Positions 1 through 9,597 of a stretch of 53,987 nucleotides of DNA are shown here, piece by piece. The number at the start of each line of letters is the position of its first letter. Position 1 is the first letter of the stretch. The position numbers were made by a program, and so were the translations under genes. The stretch is from NCBI RefSeq assembly GCF_003014615.1, contig NZ_PYGI01000026.1, positions 1-53,987 of the forward strand, given 5' to 3'. Source of the stretch: Marinobacterium halophilum (GTDB lineage: Bacteria > Pseudomonadota > Gammaproteobacteria > Pseudomonadales > Balneatricaceae). The notes under the pieces are model-generated. The model was given only the letters and a program-made list of their open reading frames with translations. It did not search any database and was not told the DNA's origin.

Positions 1-24
1 GAACAACGCTGCCGTTTGGCAGAA

Positions 25-43
25 CCTGTTGTCTCAAGCGAGG
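25..43 (-). repeat. 19-nt leader repeat, copy 1 (pair at 220-238)
   Basis: The 19-bp stretch at 25-43 recurs at 220-238 with one mismatch. Both copies sit immediately downstream of a -10 box (P1 and P3), so transcripts from these promoters would begin with nearly the same sequence. This suggests duplication of a promoter-plus-leader unit. Confidence 0.7.
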
Positions 44-48
44 CGCAT

Positions 49-76
49 ATTCTACCGCGTCTCATTTCAATGTCAA
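49..76 (-). promoter_or_regulatory. stable-RNA promoter P1 (leftward, nearest the edge)
   Basis: Read on the minus strand: -35 TTGACA (71-76), a 16-bp spacer, and -10 TAGAAT (49-54), followed by a GC-rich discriminator of the stringent rRNA type. A-rich DNA just upstream (about 77-102) resembles an UP element. The promoter fires out of the left end of the window, so an rRNA or tRNA operon should begin there. The region up to tyrS (1-358) has no credible protein gene. Confidence 0.8.
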
Positions 77-146
77 CCTTTATTTTCGTTTTTTTTGTTT
101 CAGTGCCGAGCACTTCAACAACGAACCGGTGACATCAAGGAGGCAA

Positions 147-176
147 ATTCTACATCAGAAACTGATTCAGTTTCAA
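147..176 (-). promoter_or_regulatory. stable-RNA promoter P2 (leftward)
   Basis: Minus strand: -35 TTGAAA (171-176), 18-bp spacer, -10 TAGAAT (147-152) and then TTGCC. It is the middle member of a tandem set of three and weaker than its neighbours because of the longer spacer and poorer -35. Confidence 0.6.
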
Positions 177-244
177 GCACTTACTTCCTTCTCATTTGAG
201 TCTCCAGTGTTTCGCAAACCCTGTCGTCTCAAGCGAGGAGGCGA

Positions 245-272
245 ATTCTACAGACACCAGCGAGGGAGTCAA
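245..272 (-). promoter_or_regulatory. stable-RNA promoter P3 (leftward, most upstream)
   Basis: Minus strand: -35 TTGACT (267-272), 16-bp spacer, -10 TAGAAT (245-250), discriminator TCGCC. AT-rich DNA at about 275-300 could act as an UP element. It lies directly behind the tyrS terminator, as in Pseudomonas, where tyrS abuts an rRNA operon. Confidence 0.75.
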
Positions 273-310
273 CGCTTTTCTGTAAAAAAGTTTCAGATGA
301 CGCTTAAACG

Positions 311-338
311 TAAACAGGCACCCTAAGGTGCCTGTTTA
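311..338 (-). terminator. tyrS terminator hairpin
   Basis: A perfect 12-bp stem (311-322 with 327-338) closes a 4-nt loop just past the tyrS stop. It lacks a clean T-run on the minus strand, so efficiency is uncertain. It separates tyrS from the leftward stable-RNA promoters. Confidence 0.7.
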
Positions 339-358
339 TAGTAGGTGTTACGCTCGAT

Positions 359-1654
359 TCAAACCAGATAGAACAGGTGGTGCTTTTTCTTGCCCAGCTT
401 CACCAGGAAATAACTGCCGAAACGTGCCGCTTCTGCGCTGAACAGTTCGGCCGCAGCCATGTTCTGCTCCATGCCGCAGGCCGTATCGTTAATGATGACC
501 GCATTACGCTGCAATGCATCCTTGACCTGTTTACCCGAGCTGGCCATACCGGCGTCTACCAGCAACGTGGTCAATGGCAGATCTGCAAGTTCTGTCGGTA
601 CCGCAGTTGCCGGCAAGCCATCTTGCTGCAATTGGGCATAGTCATCAGCACTCAACATGGACAGATCACCAGAGAACAGAGCTTCAGTAATACGACGCGC
701 CGCTTCCAGTGCTTCAACACCATGTACAAGCGCAGTCATCTCTTCTGCCAGCACCTGCTGTGCCTGCGGGCGACCCTCGCGCTGACGATCCGCCTCTTCC
801 AACGCCTCGATATCTGTGACCGGCAGGAAGGTGAAGAATTTCAGGAAACGATATACGTCGGCGTCAGGCGTCTGCAACCAGAACTGATAAAAGGCATAGG
901 GTGATGTTTTGGCCGCATCCAGCCATACCGCCCCACCTTCTGTCTTGCCAAACTTGGTACCATCCGATTTGGTGATCAGCGGCAACGTCAAACCATGCGT
1001 AGAAGCACCGTTCACACGACGGGTCAAATCGATACCACCCGTGATATTGCCCCACTGATCAGAACCACCAATCTGCATAGTGCAGCCATACTGGCTATTC
1101 AATTGCTGAAAATCGTAAGACTGCAGGATCTGGTAGGTGAATTCAGTAAATGAAAGCCCCGAACCTTCACGTTCAATACGCTGTTTGACCGATTCTTTAG
1201 CGATCATCTTGTTGACGGTGAAGTGCTTGCCGATATCGCGCAAAAAGCTGAGCACATCAACACTGGCCGTCCAGTCATAGTTGTTGGCCAGGATTGCGCC
1301 GTCTTCACCGCTGAAATCGATGAAACGGCTGATCTGTGACTTGAGGCATTCGCTCCACTGCTGCACAACGCCCGCCGAGTTGAGCTGACGCTCCTGGTCC
1401 TTAAAGCTGGGATCACCGATCAGACCGGTAGCACCCCCGACCAGCGCTATCGGGCGGTGTCCCGCATCCTGGAAACGCTTCAGCATCAATAGAGGTACCA
1501 GGTGGCCAAGGTGTAGACTGTCAGCAGTCGGATCAAAGCCGCAATAAAGCGTCACCGGCCCCTGAGCCATATGCTCAACCAGTTCCTCTTCATTGGTCAT
1601 CTGTGCGACGAGACCACGGGCCTTAAGATCATCGATCAAACTGTTTACGCTCAT
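359..1654 (-). CDS. tyrS: tyrosyl-tRNA synthetase
   Basis: Charges tRNA-Tyr with tyrosine in the cytoplasm. At 431 residues it is close to the E. coli TyrS class (424 aa) and longer than the roughly 400-residue second type common in Pseudomonas. The class I signature is HLGH at residues 48-51, and the KMSKS counterpart reads KFGKT in the segment [12 protein letters not shown]. The [12 protein letters not shown] segment belongs to the Tyr binding pocket, and the C-terminal ~70 residues form an S4 RNA-binding domain. The ATG start gives the expected N terminus. It is divergent from the M23 peptidase gene across a 121-bp gap. Confidence 0.97.
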   Translation of the reverse strand: MSVNSLIDDLKARGLVAQMTNEEELVEHMAQGPVTLYCGFDPTADSLHLGHLVPLLMLKRFQDAGHRPIALVGGATGLIGDPSFKDQERQLNSAGVVQQWSECLKSQISRFIDFSGEDGAILANNYDWTASVDVLSFLRDIGKHFTVNKMIAKESVKQRIEREGSGLSFTEFTYQILQSYDFQQLNSQYGCTMQIGGSDQWGNITGGIDLTRRVNGASTHGLTLPLITKSDGTKFGKTEGGAVWLDAAKTSPYAFYQFWLQTPDADVYRFLKFFTFLPVTDIEALEEADRQREGRPQAQQVLAEEMTALVHGVEALEAARRITEALFSGDLSMLSADDYAQLQQDGLPATAVPTELADLPLTTLLVDAGMASSGKQVKDALQRNAVIINDTACGMEQNMAAAELFSAEAARFGSYFLVKLGKKKHHLFYLV

Positions 1655-1835
1655 AACCGCCGATATCTCTCTATTGAATTAAAGTAAGCAGACGCAGCAT
1701 TCTAAACCTTCACTTGATCCTGAACAAACAGGCCGCTCACAGCCCCCGCCTAATATTGAGACTTCCTCCGTCAATATGAATTTTCGTTATACTCTGCAGT
1801 CAATCGGTTCTCTTATCGCTTCCATAGGTATCTTT

Positions 1836-3212
1836 GTGACACCGCTACTACTCACCTTGCGCCGTTTGCCAAAACTGCATCTGACCAGCGCCGCTATCGC
1901 TTTGGCTACCAGTATAGGGGCGGCCTTGCTGTGGCCAGAGTCCGCTCGCATCCCTCCTGTACCCAAACACGTCGCACTTGAGGCATCACCGACAACCTCA
2001 CAGCCTGCACAAGACACCCTGACATCCTCGATGCCGAGAATGTCTGATAACATTCTGCCAGCGGTAATGGATCAGCCTGCCCCCATCCCTGAGCGCGTTG
2101 AGAACTGGGTGGAATACCCAATCAAAAGCGGCGATAACCTGACGACACTATTCAAACGCGCGGGTCTGGGCCCACGCGACGTATACAAGATCTCGCAGGC
2201 GGTCAGCGGCAGTGAATCTCTGCAACGTTTGCGCCCTGGGCAGACGTTTGCCTTTCTGATTGAAGATGGCCTGCTGCGTAAGTTGCGCCATGTCCAGAAT
2301 CGTCTGAATACCACCTTGATTGAACTCACCGACAGCGGTTATCAAGTGGAAAAGCAGGTTCGGACGCCGGACACACGCATCACCTACGCCGAAGGCACTA
2401 TTAAGAACTCTCTGTTTCTTGATGCCGCCGAGGCCGGACTGGCTGATAACACGATTATGCAGCTGGCTGAAATCTTCGCCTGGGATGTCGACTTTGCGCT
2501 GGACCTGCGCACCGATGACCGTTTCCGCGTGCTCTACGAACAAGACTATATTGACGACGAATACCTCGATCAAAGCCGTATCCTGGCCGCCGAGTTCACC
2601 AACCGAGGTCGTGTCTTTACCGCCGTACGCTATACCGACAGCCAGGGAGTAAGCCACTACTACACTCCGACCGGCGACAGCATGCACAAGGCCTTCCTGC
2701 GTTCTCCGGTTGATTTTCGCCGCATCAGCTCAGGTTTCAAACCTGAGCGTTACCATCCGGTACTGGGTAAAAAGCGCCCCCATCGCGGCGTTGATTATGC
2801 AGCCGCTACCGGCACACCTATTCGGGCGGCGGGAGACGGCAAGATCATCTGGCGCGGCACCAAAGGTGGCTATGGCCGCACACTCATTCTGCAACACGGC
2901 AGCAATATCACCACCCTTTATGCACATATGAGCCGTTACCAGAAGGGCCTCGGCAACGGTTCACGCGTCAAACAGGGGCAAATTATTGGCTATGTGGGCG
3001 CATCAGGACTGGCAACCGGCCCTCACCTGCATTATGAATTTCGTATTGGCGGAGTACATAAAAACCCTCTGACGGTTCCCCTGCCCGCAGCAGCACCCGT
3101 GTCGGCAGCAGAACGGCCCGCATTTGAAGCCGAGGCTGTACGCCTGGTCACAGCACTCAAACGTCAGGCGGATACCCGGCTCGCCATGGCCCCTTCGGAG
3201 AACCAACCATGA
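1836..3212 (+). CDS. M23 family murein DD-endopeptidase (MepM-like)
   Basis: Periplasmic peptidoglycan endopeptidase of the lysostaphin/M23 family, expected to cut cross-links during wall growth. An open frame begins at ATG 1776, but homologues start near the PKLHL segment, so I prefer GTG 1836 (weak TAGG site upstream; TTG 1857 is another option). A hydrophobic signal/anchor follows. An OapA/LysM-like N-terminal region precedes the M23 domain. Numbered from ATG 1776, the zinc and catalytic residues are H336 and D340 (HRGVDY), H384 (YAHM) and H417/H419 (HLHYEF). It overlaps anmK by 4 nt, which links wall cleavage to wall recycling. The family call is firm; the exact start is not. Confidence 0.9.
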   Translation: MTPLLLTLRRLPKLHLTSAAIALATSIGAALLWPESARIPPVPKHVALEASPTTSQPAQDTLTSSMPRMSDNILPAVMDQPAPIPERVENWVEYPIKSGDNLTTLFKRAGLGPRDVYKISQAVSGSESLQRLRPGQTFAFLIEDGLLRKLRHVQNRLNTTLIELTDSGYQVEKQVRTPDTRITYAEGTIKNSLFLDAAEAGLADNTIMQLAEIFAWDVDFALDLRTDDRFRVLYEQDYIDDEYLDQSRILAAEFTNRGRVFTAVRYTDSQGVSHYYTPTGDSMHKAFLRSPVDFRRISSGFKPERYHPVLGKKRPHRGVDYAAATGTPIRAAGDGKIIWRGTKGGYGRTLILQHGSNITTLYAHMSRYQKGLGNGSRVKQGQIIGYVGASGLATGPHLHYEFRIGGVHKNPLTVPLPAAAPVSAAERPAFEAEAVRLVTALKRQADTRLAMAPSENQP

Positions 3213-4315
3213 ACACACCATATTTCATCGGCCTGATGTCCGGTACCAGCCTGGACAGTATTGACGCCGTGATCGTCAGCTTCAGCCCGACATTTAAGCT
3301 GCATGCCCACCACAGTCATCAACTGCCCGCCGAACTGCGCCAGCAGATACTGCGCCTGAACCATACCGGACCGGATGAGATTGACTCACTGGGCGCACTG
3401 GATATCGCGCTGGGACGCCTGTTTGCCGATGCCGTACAGACATTACTGGCCAACAGCGGCATTGCCGCCACACAGATCCATGCCATCGGCAGCCATGGCC
3501 AGACCATTCGTCACCGCCCCGAACGGGCATTCAGCCTGCAGATCGGCGACCCCGCCAGCATTGCCGAGCAGACAGGGATTACCACCGTAGCCGACTTCCG
3601 CCGTCGTGACCTGGCCGCTGGTGGCCAAGGCGCTCCTCTGGTGCCGGCGTTTCACCAGGCGCTGTTTCAACAGCGGGGGCAAGACCGCGTTCTGGTCAAT
3701 CTGGGCGGCATGGCTAATATCACACTGTTGCCAGACGACGAGACACGCCCGGTCCTCGGCTACGATACCGGACCCGGTAACGTACTCATAGATACCTGGA
3801 TTCGCCAACAGCACGGACTGGCCTATGACGCGGACGGTCAGTGGGCCACACAAGGCCAAATCCAGCCAGATCTGCTGCAGACGCTCATGGACCACCCGTA
3901 CTTTGCTGCACGGCCCCCTAAAAGCACGGGGCGCGAACAGTTTGATCTGCCATGGCTGCAGCAGGCACTGGCCACATTGAAAACGCCTCCAGCCCCTGTC
4001 GATGTACAGGCCACCTTACTGGAGTTGACTGCCGCATCACTGGGGCAGGCAATCAAACAGCACCAGCTGACACGCCCCGAAGTATTCCTGTGCGGCGGCG
4101 GCAGTCACAATCAGGCGTTAATCACACGCCTACGCCACCACCTGCCCGACATTCCGATCACAACAACCGACGCGCTGGGCCTGGCACCCGACTGGGTTGA
4201 AGCGGCTGCCTTTGCCTGGTTCGCCATGCGCACACTTGAGCAACAAACCTCAAGCCTGTCCGCCGTGACCGGTGCCAAAGGCAACCGCATTCTGGGGGCC
4301 GTACACTTCGCCTGA
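3209..4315 (+). CDS. anmK: anhydro-N-acetylmuramic acid kinase
   Basis: Phosphorylates and opens 1,6-anhydro-MurNAc to MurNAc-6-P, the first committed step in reusing the sugar of shed murein. At 368 residues it is the usual AnmK length. The N-terminal nucleotide-binding motif GLMSGTSLDSID, the segments VNLGGMANIT and GYDTGPGNVLIDTW, and the late FLCGGGSHN motif are all present. ATG overlaps the stop of the M23 peptidase gene (ATGA), so the two are translationally coupled. A bidirectional terminator follows. Confidence 0.97.
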   Translation: MNTPYFIGLMSGTSLDSIDAVIVSFSPTFKLHAHHSHQLPAELRQQILRLNHTGPDEIDSLGALDIALGRLFADAVQTLLANSGIAATQIHAIGSHGQTIRHRPERAFSLQIGDPASIAEQTGITTVADFRRRDLAAGGQGAPLVPAFHQALFQQRGQDRVLVNLGGMANITLLPDDETRPVLGYDTGPGNVLIDTWIRQQHGLAYDADGQWATQGQIQPDLLQTLMDHPYFAARPPKSTGREQFDLPWLQQALATLKTPPAPVDVQATLLELTAASLGQAIKQHQLTRPEVFLCGGGSHNQALITRLRHHLPDIPITTTDALGLAPDWVEAAAFAWFAMRTLEQQTSSLSAVTGAKGNRILGAVHFA

Positions 4316-4332
4316 GCGGATGGCAGATACAA

Positions 4333-4357
4333 AAACGCCGACTCAAGGTCGGCGTTT
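4333..4357. terminator. bidirectional terminator anmK / erpA
   Basis: A 10-bp perfect stem (4333-4342 with 4348-4357) with a 5-nt loop has AAA/TTT flanks on both sides. It lies between the convergent anmK and erpA genes. Confidence 0.85.
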
Positions 4358-4379
4358 GCAATAGTCACAGGGATAAGAA

Positions 4380-4727
4380 TCAGATCGAGAACGATGAACC
4401 GCAACCACAGGTGGTCGTTGCATTGGGATTATTGATCAGGAACTGCGAACCCTGCAGCCCTTCACGATAATCAACCTCGGCACCAGCCAGATACTGGAAA
4501 CTCATCGGATCCACGACCAGCATCACCCCGTCGCGCTCTACGGCCGTATCATCATCCGCCATGTTTTCGTCAAAGGTAAAACCGTAGGAGAAGCCCGCAC
4601 AACCGCCACCGGTGATGTACACACGCAGCTTGAGGTTGTTGTTCTGCTCTTCTTCCAGCAGTGACTTGACTTTATTGGCCGCCGCTTCGGTAAACACCAG
4701 TGCGGCAGCGTGTGCAGTATCGCTCAT
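4380..4727 (-). CDS. erpA: iron-sulfur cluster insertion protein ErpA
   Basis: A-type carrier that delivers Fe-S clusters to apoproteins, including isoprenoid-pathway enzymes in E. coli. It has 115 residues with the three conserved cysteines: C43 (GGGCAGFSY) and C107/C109 (TTCGCGSSF). The ErpA-like extension and position beside argC and anmK match Pseudomonas. It ends with SFSI, close to the E. coli protein. A short gap separates it from argC, which is upstream on the same strand, but no promoter is obvious. Confidence 0.95.
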   Translation of the reverse strand: MSDTAHAAALVFTEAAANKVKSLLEEEQNNNLKLRVYITGGGCAGFSYGFTFDENMADDDTAVERDGVMLVVDPMSFQYLAGAEVDYREGLQGSQFLINNPNATTTCGCGSSFSI

Positions 4728-4797
4728 AGTTACACTAGACCCTCGTTGATACAGCGCATTCTGCCTAAACCGACTAAAACAGTCAAGTATTGCCCTG

Positions 4798-5832
4798 TCA
4801 GGGCATCAACGCAACCTGCTCAAGCCCGGTAGTTTCCGGCAGATCAAACATGATGTTCATCACCTGCACCGCCTGGCCGGATGCTCCCTTGACCAGATTA
4901 TCAATCGCAGACAACACCACCACCGTATCTTCACCCTGCGGCTGATGCACGCTGATACGACACATGTTGGAGCCTTTGACGCTGCGGGTTTCCGGATGGG
5001 CGCCAGCCGGCATCACATCAACAAAGGGCTCATCGCGATAAAACTCTTCAAACAGGGTCTGCAGGTCCGGACCAACCGGATCTTTCAATACTGAGTAGAG
5101 GGTGGCATGGATACCACGAATCATCGGCATCAGATGCGGCGCAAATGTCAGACCAACCGGACGACCGGCCATCCCGCTCAGGCCCTGCTTGATCTCGGGC
5201 AGATGGCGATGTCCCGGTACACCGTAGGCCTTGATGCTCTCACTGGCTTCAGCCAACAGAGTACCGACATTAGCACCGCGACCGGCACCGGTAACGCCAG
5301 ACTTGCAGTCAGCGATCAGGCGACGATGGTCGACCAACCCGTTCGCGAGCAACGGCTGATAACCCAGCTGCACAGCCGTCGGGTAGCACCCGGCACAACC
5401 GATCAACTGACCTTCACGGATGGCATCCCGGTTCAATTCCGGCAGACCGTAGACCGCCTTTTGCACCAGATCCGGACAGGTGTGTTCGAGGTTGTACCAT
5501 TTTTCCCACAGCTCGATATCCTTGATGCGGAAATCCGCCCCAAGATCGATGATGCGCACGCCACGCTCAACCAGTTCCGGCGCCATGCTCATGGCCACCC
5601 CGTGCGGAGTAGCGAAGAACACGACATCACAAGTCGCAAGACGCTCCACATCGGGAACGGTAAAGGCCAGGTCGTAGTGGCCACGCAGATTGGGGAACAT
5701 GTCCGCCACCTGAATACCTTCCTCGGAACGGGATGTAATCACATCCACGCGCGCCTGAGGATGGTTTGCCAGAAGACGCAACAACTCTACACCTGTGTAG
5801 CCGGTGCCGCCGACGATACCTACCTTAACCAC
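4798..5832 (-). CDS. argC: N-acetyl-gamma-glutamyl-phosphate reductase
   Basis: NADPH-dependent third step of arginine synthesis. It has 344 residues, the typical length of the long ArgC type. A Rossmann motif [17 protein letters not shown] opens the protein and the catalytic cysteine is C149 in GCAGCYPTA. The C-terminal half carries PGHRHLPEI, part of the substrate site. It begins at ATG within 90 bp of the divergent ClC channel gene, so that gap must hold promoters for both. Confidence 0.97.
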   Translation of the reverse strand: MVKVGIVGGTGYTGVELLRLLANHPQARVDVITSRSEEGIQVADMFPNLRGHYDLAFTVPDVERLATCDVVFFATPHGVAMSMAPELVERGVRIIDLGADFRIKDIELWEKWYNLEHTCPDLVQKAVYGLPELNRDAIREGQLIGCAGCYPTAVQLGYQPLLANGLVDHRRLIADCKSGVTGAGRGANVGTLLAEASESIKAYGVPGHRHLPEIKQGLSGMAGRPVGLTFAPHLMPMIRGIHATLYSVLKDPVGPDLQTLFEEFYRDEPFVDVMPAGAHPETRSVKGSNMCRISVHQPQGEDTVVVLSAIDNLVKGASGQAVQVMNIMFDLPETTGLEQVALMP

Positions 5833-5918
5833 ATCAACCTCTCATCAGTATGTAAAAGCTGTTAGGGTATACTACTTAGCTACTCAGCAGATGACCATGA
5901 TCCCCTGAATCCATCATC

Positions 5919-7646
5919 ATGCCACATAGACTGCTTTCACTGGAACATTTCCGCCACCGCCTGGCGCACGCCGATGCTCTGCCACAGTTGGTCGTGCTCG
6001 GCGTTTTATCGGGATTGGTCGCTGGCGGCCTGATCAGCCTGTTCCGCTCCGCCGACGGCTTGCTGCAGTTCTGGCTGCTGCCCGGTGGCAGTGAACAGTT
6101 TGAAAATCTGCCAACCCTGCACCGCCTGCTCCTTCCCGTTGCAGGTAGCCTGGTCTTGATCGCCCTGTTTATGGCAATACCGGCCCACGCCCGCTCGGTC
6201 GGCATCGTGCACCTCCTCGAACGGCTGAACAACCAACAGGGCCGTATGCCCGGATTGAATATGCTGATTCAGGGCGTAGCGGCGCTGGTGGCGCTGGCCA
6301 GTGGTCACTCGGTCGGCCGCGAAGGACCTGCAGTACACATTGGCGGTGCTGCCAGCAGCCTGCTCGGGCAACGCCTCAACCTGCCCAACAACTCATTGCG
6401 CCTGCTGGTTGGGTGCGGCTCGGCCGCCGGCATTGCGGCAGCATTCAACACTCCGCTGGCCGGGGTGATCTTCGCCATGGAAGTGGTGTTGCTTGAATAC
6501 ACGCTGATCGGTTTCCTGCCCATCATGGTTGCCGCCGTAGTGGGCGACGTAGTGGTCCGCCTCACTGTAGGCGAGGCCATTGTATTCACCGCCCCCGATG
6601 TTTCCATCAATACCCTGACCGAGCTCCCGCTAGTGATCCTGCTCGGACTGCTCACCGGCTTACTGGCCGCTGGTTTTCATCACCTGCAGATGCAGACGCT
6701 GCGCCTGCGGCACTGGAGCATTCCTACCCGTTTTCTGCTCGCAGGGGCATTGACGGGGCTGGTGGCCGTCTACTGGCCCCAGGTCATGGGCAGTGGCTAT
6801 GACACCATCGAAACCTTGTTCAACGGTCAACTTCCCTTGGGCATACTGTTTGGCCTGCTATTGGCCAAGTGCCTGCTCACCCCTGTCATCATCGCCTTGG
6901 GCATCCCGGCTGGCCTGATCGCACCTACATTGTTTATCGGTGCCGCGGCCGGTGCTTTGCTGGGCGGCCTCGGCGCGCTGATCACCGATCTGCCACATAC
7001 CGGGGTCTACGCCATGCTCGGCATGGGCGCGATGATGGCTGCCTTGCTCAATGCACCGCTGGCAGCCCTGCTGGCCCTGCTGGAGCTGACCCACAACACC
7101 GGCATTATATTACCGGGCATGTTGGCCATCGTCGTTGCCAACCTGACCACCCGTTTCGGTTTTGGTCTGCCATCAATTTTTCATGCCTCGCTGCAACGGC
7201 AGGGACTTGACCTGCGCCAGGCTCCGCTGGCTCAAATCCTGTCCCGTGCTGCCGTCGGCAGCCTGATGCGACGTGATTTCTGCCACACCCCGGCGGTACT
7301 GACCCATGCTGCCGCACGCGCATTGCTGGACAGTGGCCCCTACTGGCTGCTGGTTGACAGCGACGCCCGCCGTTTCCTGCTGCCCCCCGCCGACCTGCGA
7401 CAATACCTGGAGACATTGGCTGAAGGGGTAGCGGATACCGACACGCTCGACCTGCTCAGCATTCCCGCCCAGCGGATCGACATTGAACCTTTGCTGTACC
7501 GTGCCACTCTGAAAGAGGCACTCGACAGGATGCAACAACAGCAATTGCAGTACCTGCTGGTTATCAGCAACCGCGAAGCCCCCATGGGGCTGATCAGCCG
7601 CCAGCAGATCGAAGATTATTATCACCAGAAACAGAGCGTCTCATGA
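5919..7646 (+). CDS. ClC-type chloride channel/transporter with CBS domains
   Basis: Inner-membrane protein of the voltage-gated chloride channel (ClC) family, 575 residues. The gating-glutamate motif is GREGP in SGHSVGREGPAVHIG, and the third selectivity motif reads GLIAP (GxFxP in E. coli ClcA), so one aromatic anion-site residue is replaced by Ile. FAMEVVLLEY holds a glutamate near the position of the proton glutamate of exchangers. About ten hydrophobic segments fill residues 20-420. The remaining ~130 residues are soluble and CBS-like (pair around 440-570). It overlaps thiE by 4 nt. Whether it is a channel or a H+/Cl- exchanger cannot be settled here. Confidence 0.9.
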   Translation: MPHRLLSLEHFRHRLAHADALPQLVVLGVLSGLVAGGLISLFRSADGLLQFWLLPGGSEQFENLPTLHRLLLPVAGSLVLIALFMAIPAHARSVGIVHLLERLNNQQGRMPGLNMLIQGVAALVALASGHSVGREGPAVHIGGAASSLLGQRLNLPNNSLRLLVGCGSAAGIAAAFNTPLAGVIFAMEVVLLEYTLIGFLPIMVAAVVGDVVVRLTVGEAIVFTAPDVSINTLTELPLVILLGLLTGLLAAGFHHLQMQTLRLRHWSIPTRFLLAGALTGLVAVYWPQVMGSGYDTIETLFNGQLPLGILFGLLLAKCLLTPVIIALGIPAGLIAPTLFIGAAAGALLGGLGALITDLPHTGVYAMLGMGAMMAALLNAPLAALLALLELTHNTGIILPGMLAIVVANLTTRFGFGLPSIFHASLQRQGLDLRQAPLAQILSRAAVGSLMRRDFCHTPAVLTHAAARALLDSGPYWLLVDSDARRFLLPPADLRQYLETLAEGVADTDTLDLLSIPAQRIDIEPLLYRATLKEALDRMQQQQLQYLLVISNREAPMGLISRQQIEDYYHQKQSVS

Positions 7647-8272
7647 ATAGACTCCAGGGCCTTTACGGCCTGACCGATGCACAGCTGATGCCCACCGACA
7701 GCGCCATGCTGGAACAGGTAGAGGCTGCTCTGCGTGGCGGCATGCGCCTGCTGCAATACCGTGACAAATCCACTGATGCCGCACGTCGACTGCGCCAGGC
7801 CCGCGCTCTGCTCGAGCTTTGCCGCCAGTACGATTGTCCGCTGTTGATCAACGACGATGTCGAACTGGCCCGTGCCAGCAGTGCCGACGGTGTACATCTC
7901 GGCCAACAGGACGGCAGTGTTGCTGCCGCACGCGACCACCTGGGTAGCCATGCGCTGATCGGACAAACCTGTCACGACCGTATCGAACTGGCACACAAGG
8001 CCGTGCGTGAGGGTGCCGACCATGTAGCCTTCGGTGCCTTTTTTCCGTCACGTACCAAACCCGGTGCTCAACAGGCACCGCTGCAACTGTTACAGACCGC
8101 ACGGGCGCAGCTGGACGTTCCGGTGGTGGCGATCGGCGGAATCAGCGTGGATAATGCACACCAAGTGGTCGCTGCCGGTGCTGATCTGATCGCCGTGGTA
8201 CATGCGCTGTTCGCCGCCGAAGATATTCAGCAACAGGCCAACCGATTCGCACGGCTGCTGCCGACTTCGTAA
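7643..8272 (+). CDS. thiE: thiamine-phosphate synthase
   Basis: Joins HMP-PP and the thiazole phosphate to make thiamine monophosphate. It has 209 residues in a TIM-barrel pattern: GLYGLTD at the start, LLQYRDKSTD, LLINDDVELA, DGVHLGQQD, the flexible-loop segment FGAFFPSRTKPGA, and AIGGIS near the phosphate site. The ATG overlaps the ClC stop (ATGA). No thiamine riboswitch is visible upstream because the ClC gene occupies that space. The thiE-hemL adjacency is as in Pseudomonas, but thiD is absent next to it. Confidence 0.95.
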   Translation: MNRLQGLYGLTDAQLMPTDSAMLEQVEAALRGGMRLLQYRDKSTDAARRLRQARALLELCRQYDCPLLINDDVELARASSADGVHLGQQDGSVAAARDHLGSHALIGQTCHDRIELAHKAVREGADHVAFGAFFPSRTKPGAQQAPLQLLQTARAQLDVPVVAIGGISVDNAHQVVAAGADLIAVVHALFAAEDIQQQANRFARLLPTS

Positions 8273-8303
8273 CAAATCTATTTTCAGTTGAAGGAAGTGT
8301 TCA

Positions 8304-9590
8304 ATGTCACGTTCAGAATCCCTGTTCCAGGCCGCACAGGCCCACATCCCCGGCGGCGTCAACTCACCGGTACGCGCCTTCAAGGGCGTGGGTGGCACAC
8401 CGGTCTTCTTCAAGCGTGGTGAAGGCCCCTTCCTGTTCGACGAGGATGACCGTCGCTACATCGACTACATTGGCTCCTGGGGCCCCATGCTATTGGGCCA
8501 TGCCTACCCGCCGGTCATCGACGCCGTACGCGCAGCGCTGGACAACGGCCTGGGCTTCGGCGCACCAACCGCCATCGAAACCGACATGGCCGACCTGGTA
8601 TGCGAACTGGTACCGTCCATGGACATGGTGCGCATGGTCAGTTCCGGCACCGAAGCCACCATGAGCGCGATCCGCCTGGCCCGCGGCTTTACCGGCCGTG
8701 ACAAGATCGTCAAGTTCGAGGGCTGCTACCATGGCCACTCCGACTCCCTGCTGGTCAAGGCCGGTTCCGGCGCGCTGACTCTGGGTGAACCGAACTCACC
8801 GGGAGTTCCGGCCGCGCTGGCAGAACACACCATCACCCTGAACTTCAACGATATCGACAATGTGCGTGCAACCTTTGCCGAGATCGGCGATCAGGTCGCC
8901 TGCATCATCGTAGAGCCGGTCGCCGGCAACATGAACTGCATCCTGCCCAAGGAAGGTTTTCTGGAAGGGCTGCGCGACGTCTGTGATCAGTACGGCAGCG
9001 TACTGATTTTTGATGAAGTCATGACCGGCTTCCGTGTTGCCCTCGGCGGTGCGCAGGAGATGTTCAACGTCAAGCCTGACCTGACCACGCTGGGCAAGAT
9101 CATCGGTGGTGGCCTGCCCGTTGGAGCCTTCGGTGGCAAGCGCGAAATCATGGAACACATCGCTCCGCTGGGACCGGTATACCAGGCCGGCACTCTGTCC
9201 GGCAACCCGCTGGCAATGGCCGCAGGTCTGGCGATGCTGACCGCACTCAAGGAAGACGGCATTCACGAATCCCTGAGCGCCAAGACCGAGTACCTGACCC
9301 AGGGACTGGAAGTGATGGCCAAACGCCATGGTATCCCGTTCACCACCAGTGCCGCCGGTGGCATGTTTGGCCTCTTCTTTACCGATAAGGACGTGGTCAG
9401 CAGCTTTGCCGACGCAACAGCCTGTGATACTGAAATGTTCGGCAAGTTCTTCCACGGCATGTTGGATGAAGGCATCTATCTGGCGCCTTCGGCATTCGAA
9501 GCCGGTTTCGTCTCCGATGCCCACAGCGAAGCCGAGCTGGATGCGACTCTGGCCGCAGCCGATCGCGTCTTCGCAACGCTGGCGGGCTGA
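8304..9590 (+). CDS. hemL: glutamate-1-semialdehyde 2,1-aminomutase
   Basis: PLP enzyme that converts glutamate-1-semialdehyde to 5-aminolevulinate, the C5 route into haem. It has 428 residues, the family length. The PLP lysine is K265 in [33 protein letters not shown] and DEVMTGFR are cofactor-site segments. A GAAGGAAG Shine-Dalgarno lies 5-12 bases before the ATG. It lies 31 bp after thiE and likely shares its transcript. Confidence 0.98.
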   Translation: MSRSESLFQAAQAHIPGGVNSPVRAFKGVGGTPVFFKRGEGPFLFDEDDRRYIDYIGSWGPMLLGHAYPPVIDAVRAALDNGLGFGAPTAIETDMADLVCELVPSMDMVRMVSSGTEATMSAIRLARGFTGRDKIVKFEGCYHGHSDSLLVKAGSGALTLGEPNSPGVPAALAEHTITLNFNDIDNVRATFAEIGDQVACIIVEPVAGNMNCILPKEGFLEGLRDVCDQYGSVLIFDEVMTGFRVALGGAQEMFNVKPDLTTLGKIIGGGLPVGAFGGKREIMEHIAPLGPVYQAGTLSGNPLAMAAGLAMLTALKEDGIHESLSAKTEYLTQGLEVMAKRHGIPFTTSAAGGMFGLFFTDKDVVSSFADATACDTEMFGKFFHGMLDEGIYLAPSAFEAGFVSDAHSEAELDATLAAADRVFATLAG

Positions 9591-9597
9591 TCCAGCC

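Noticed and set aside
129..326. 65-codon frame in the left leader region
   Set aside because: It covers the stable-RNA promoters and has no homologous look or ribosome site.
5833..8300. Possible TPP riboswitch for thiE
   Set aside because: thiE overlaps the ClC gene by 4 nt and no THI-box-like sequence is seen before the ClC gene.
9328..9597. N-terminal extension of the membrane protein after hemL
   Set aside because: The open frame lies within hemL; Arg/Ser/Pro-rich residues there are a frame shadow, and ATG 9598 is a good start.
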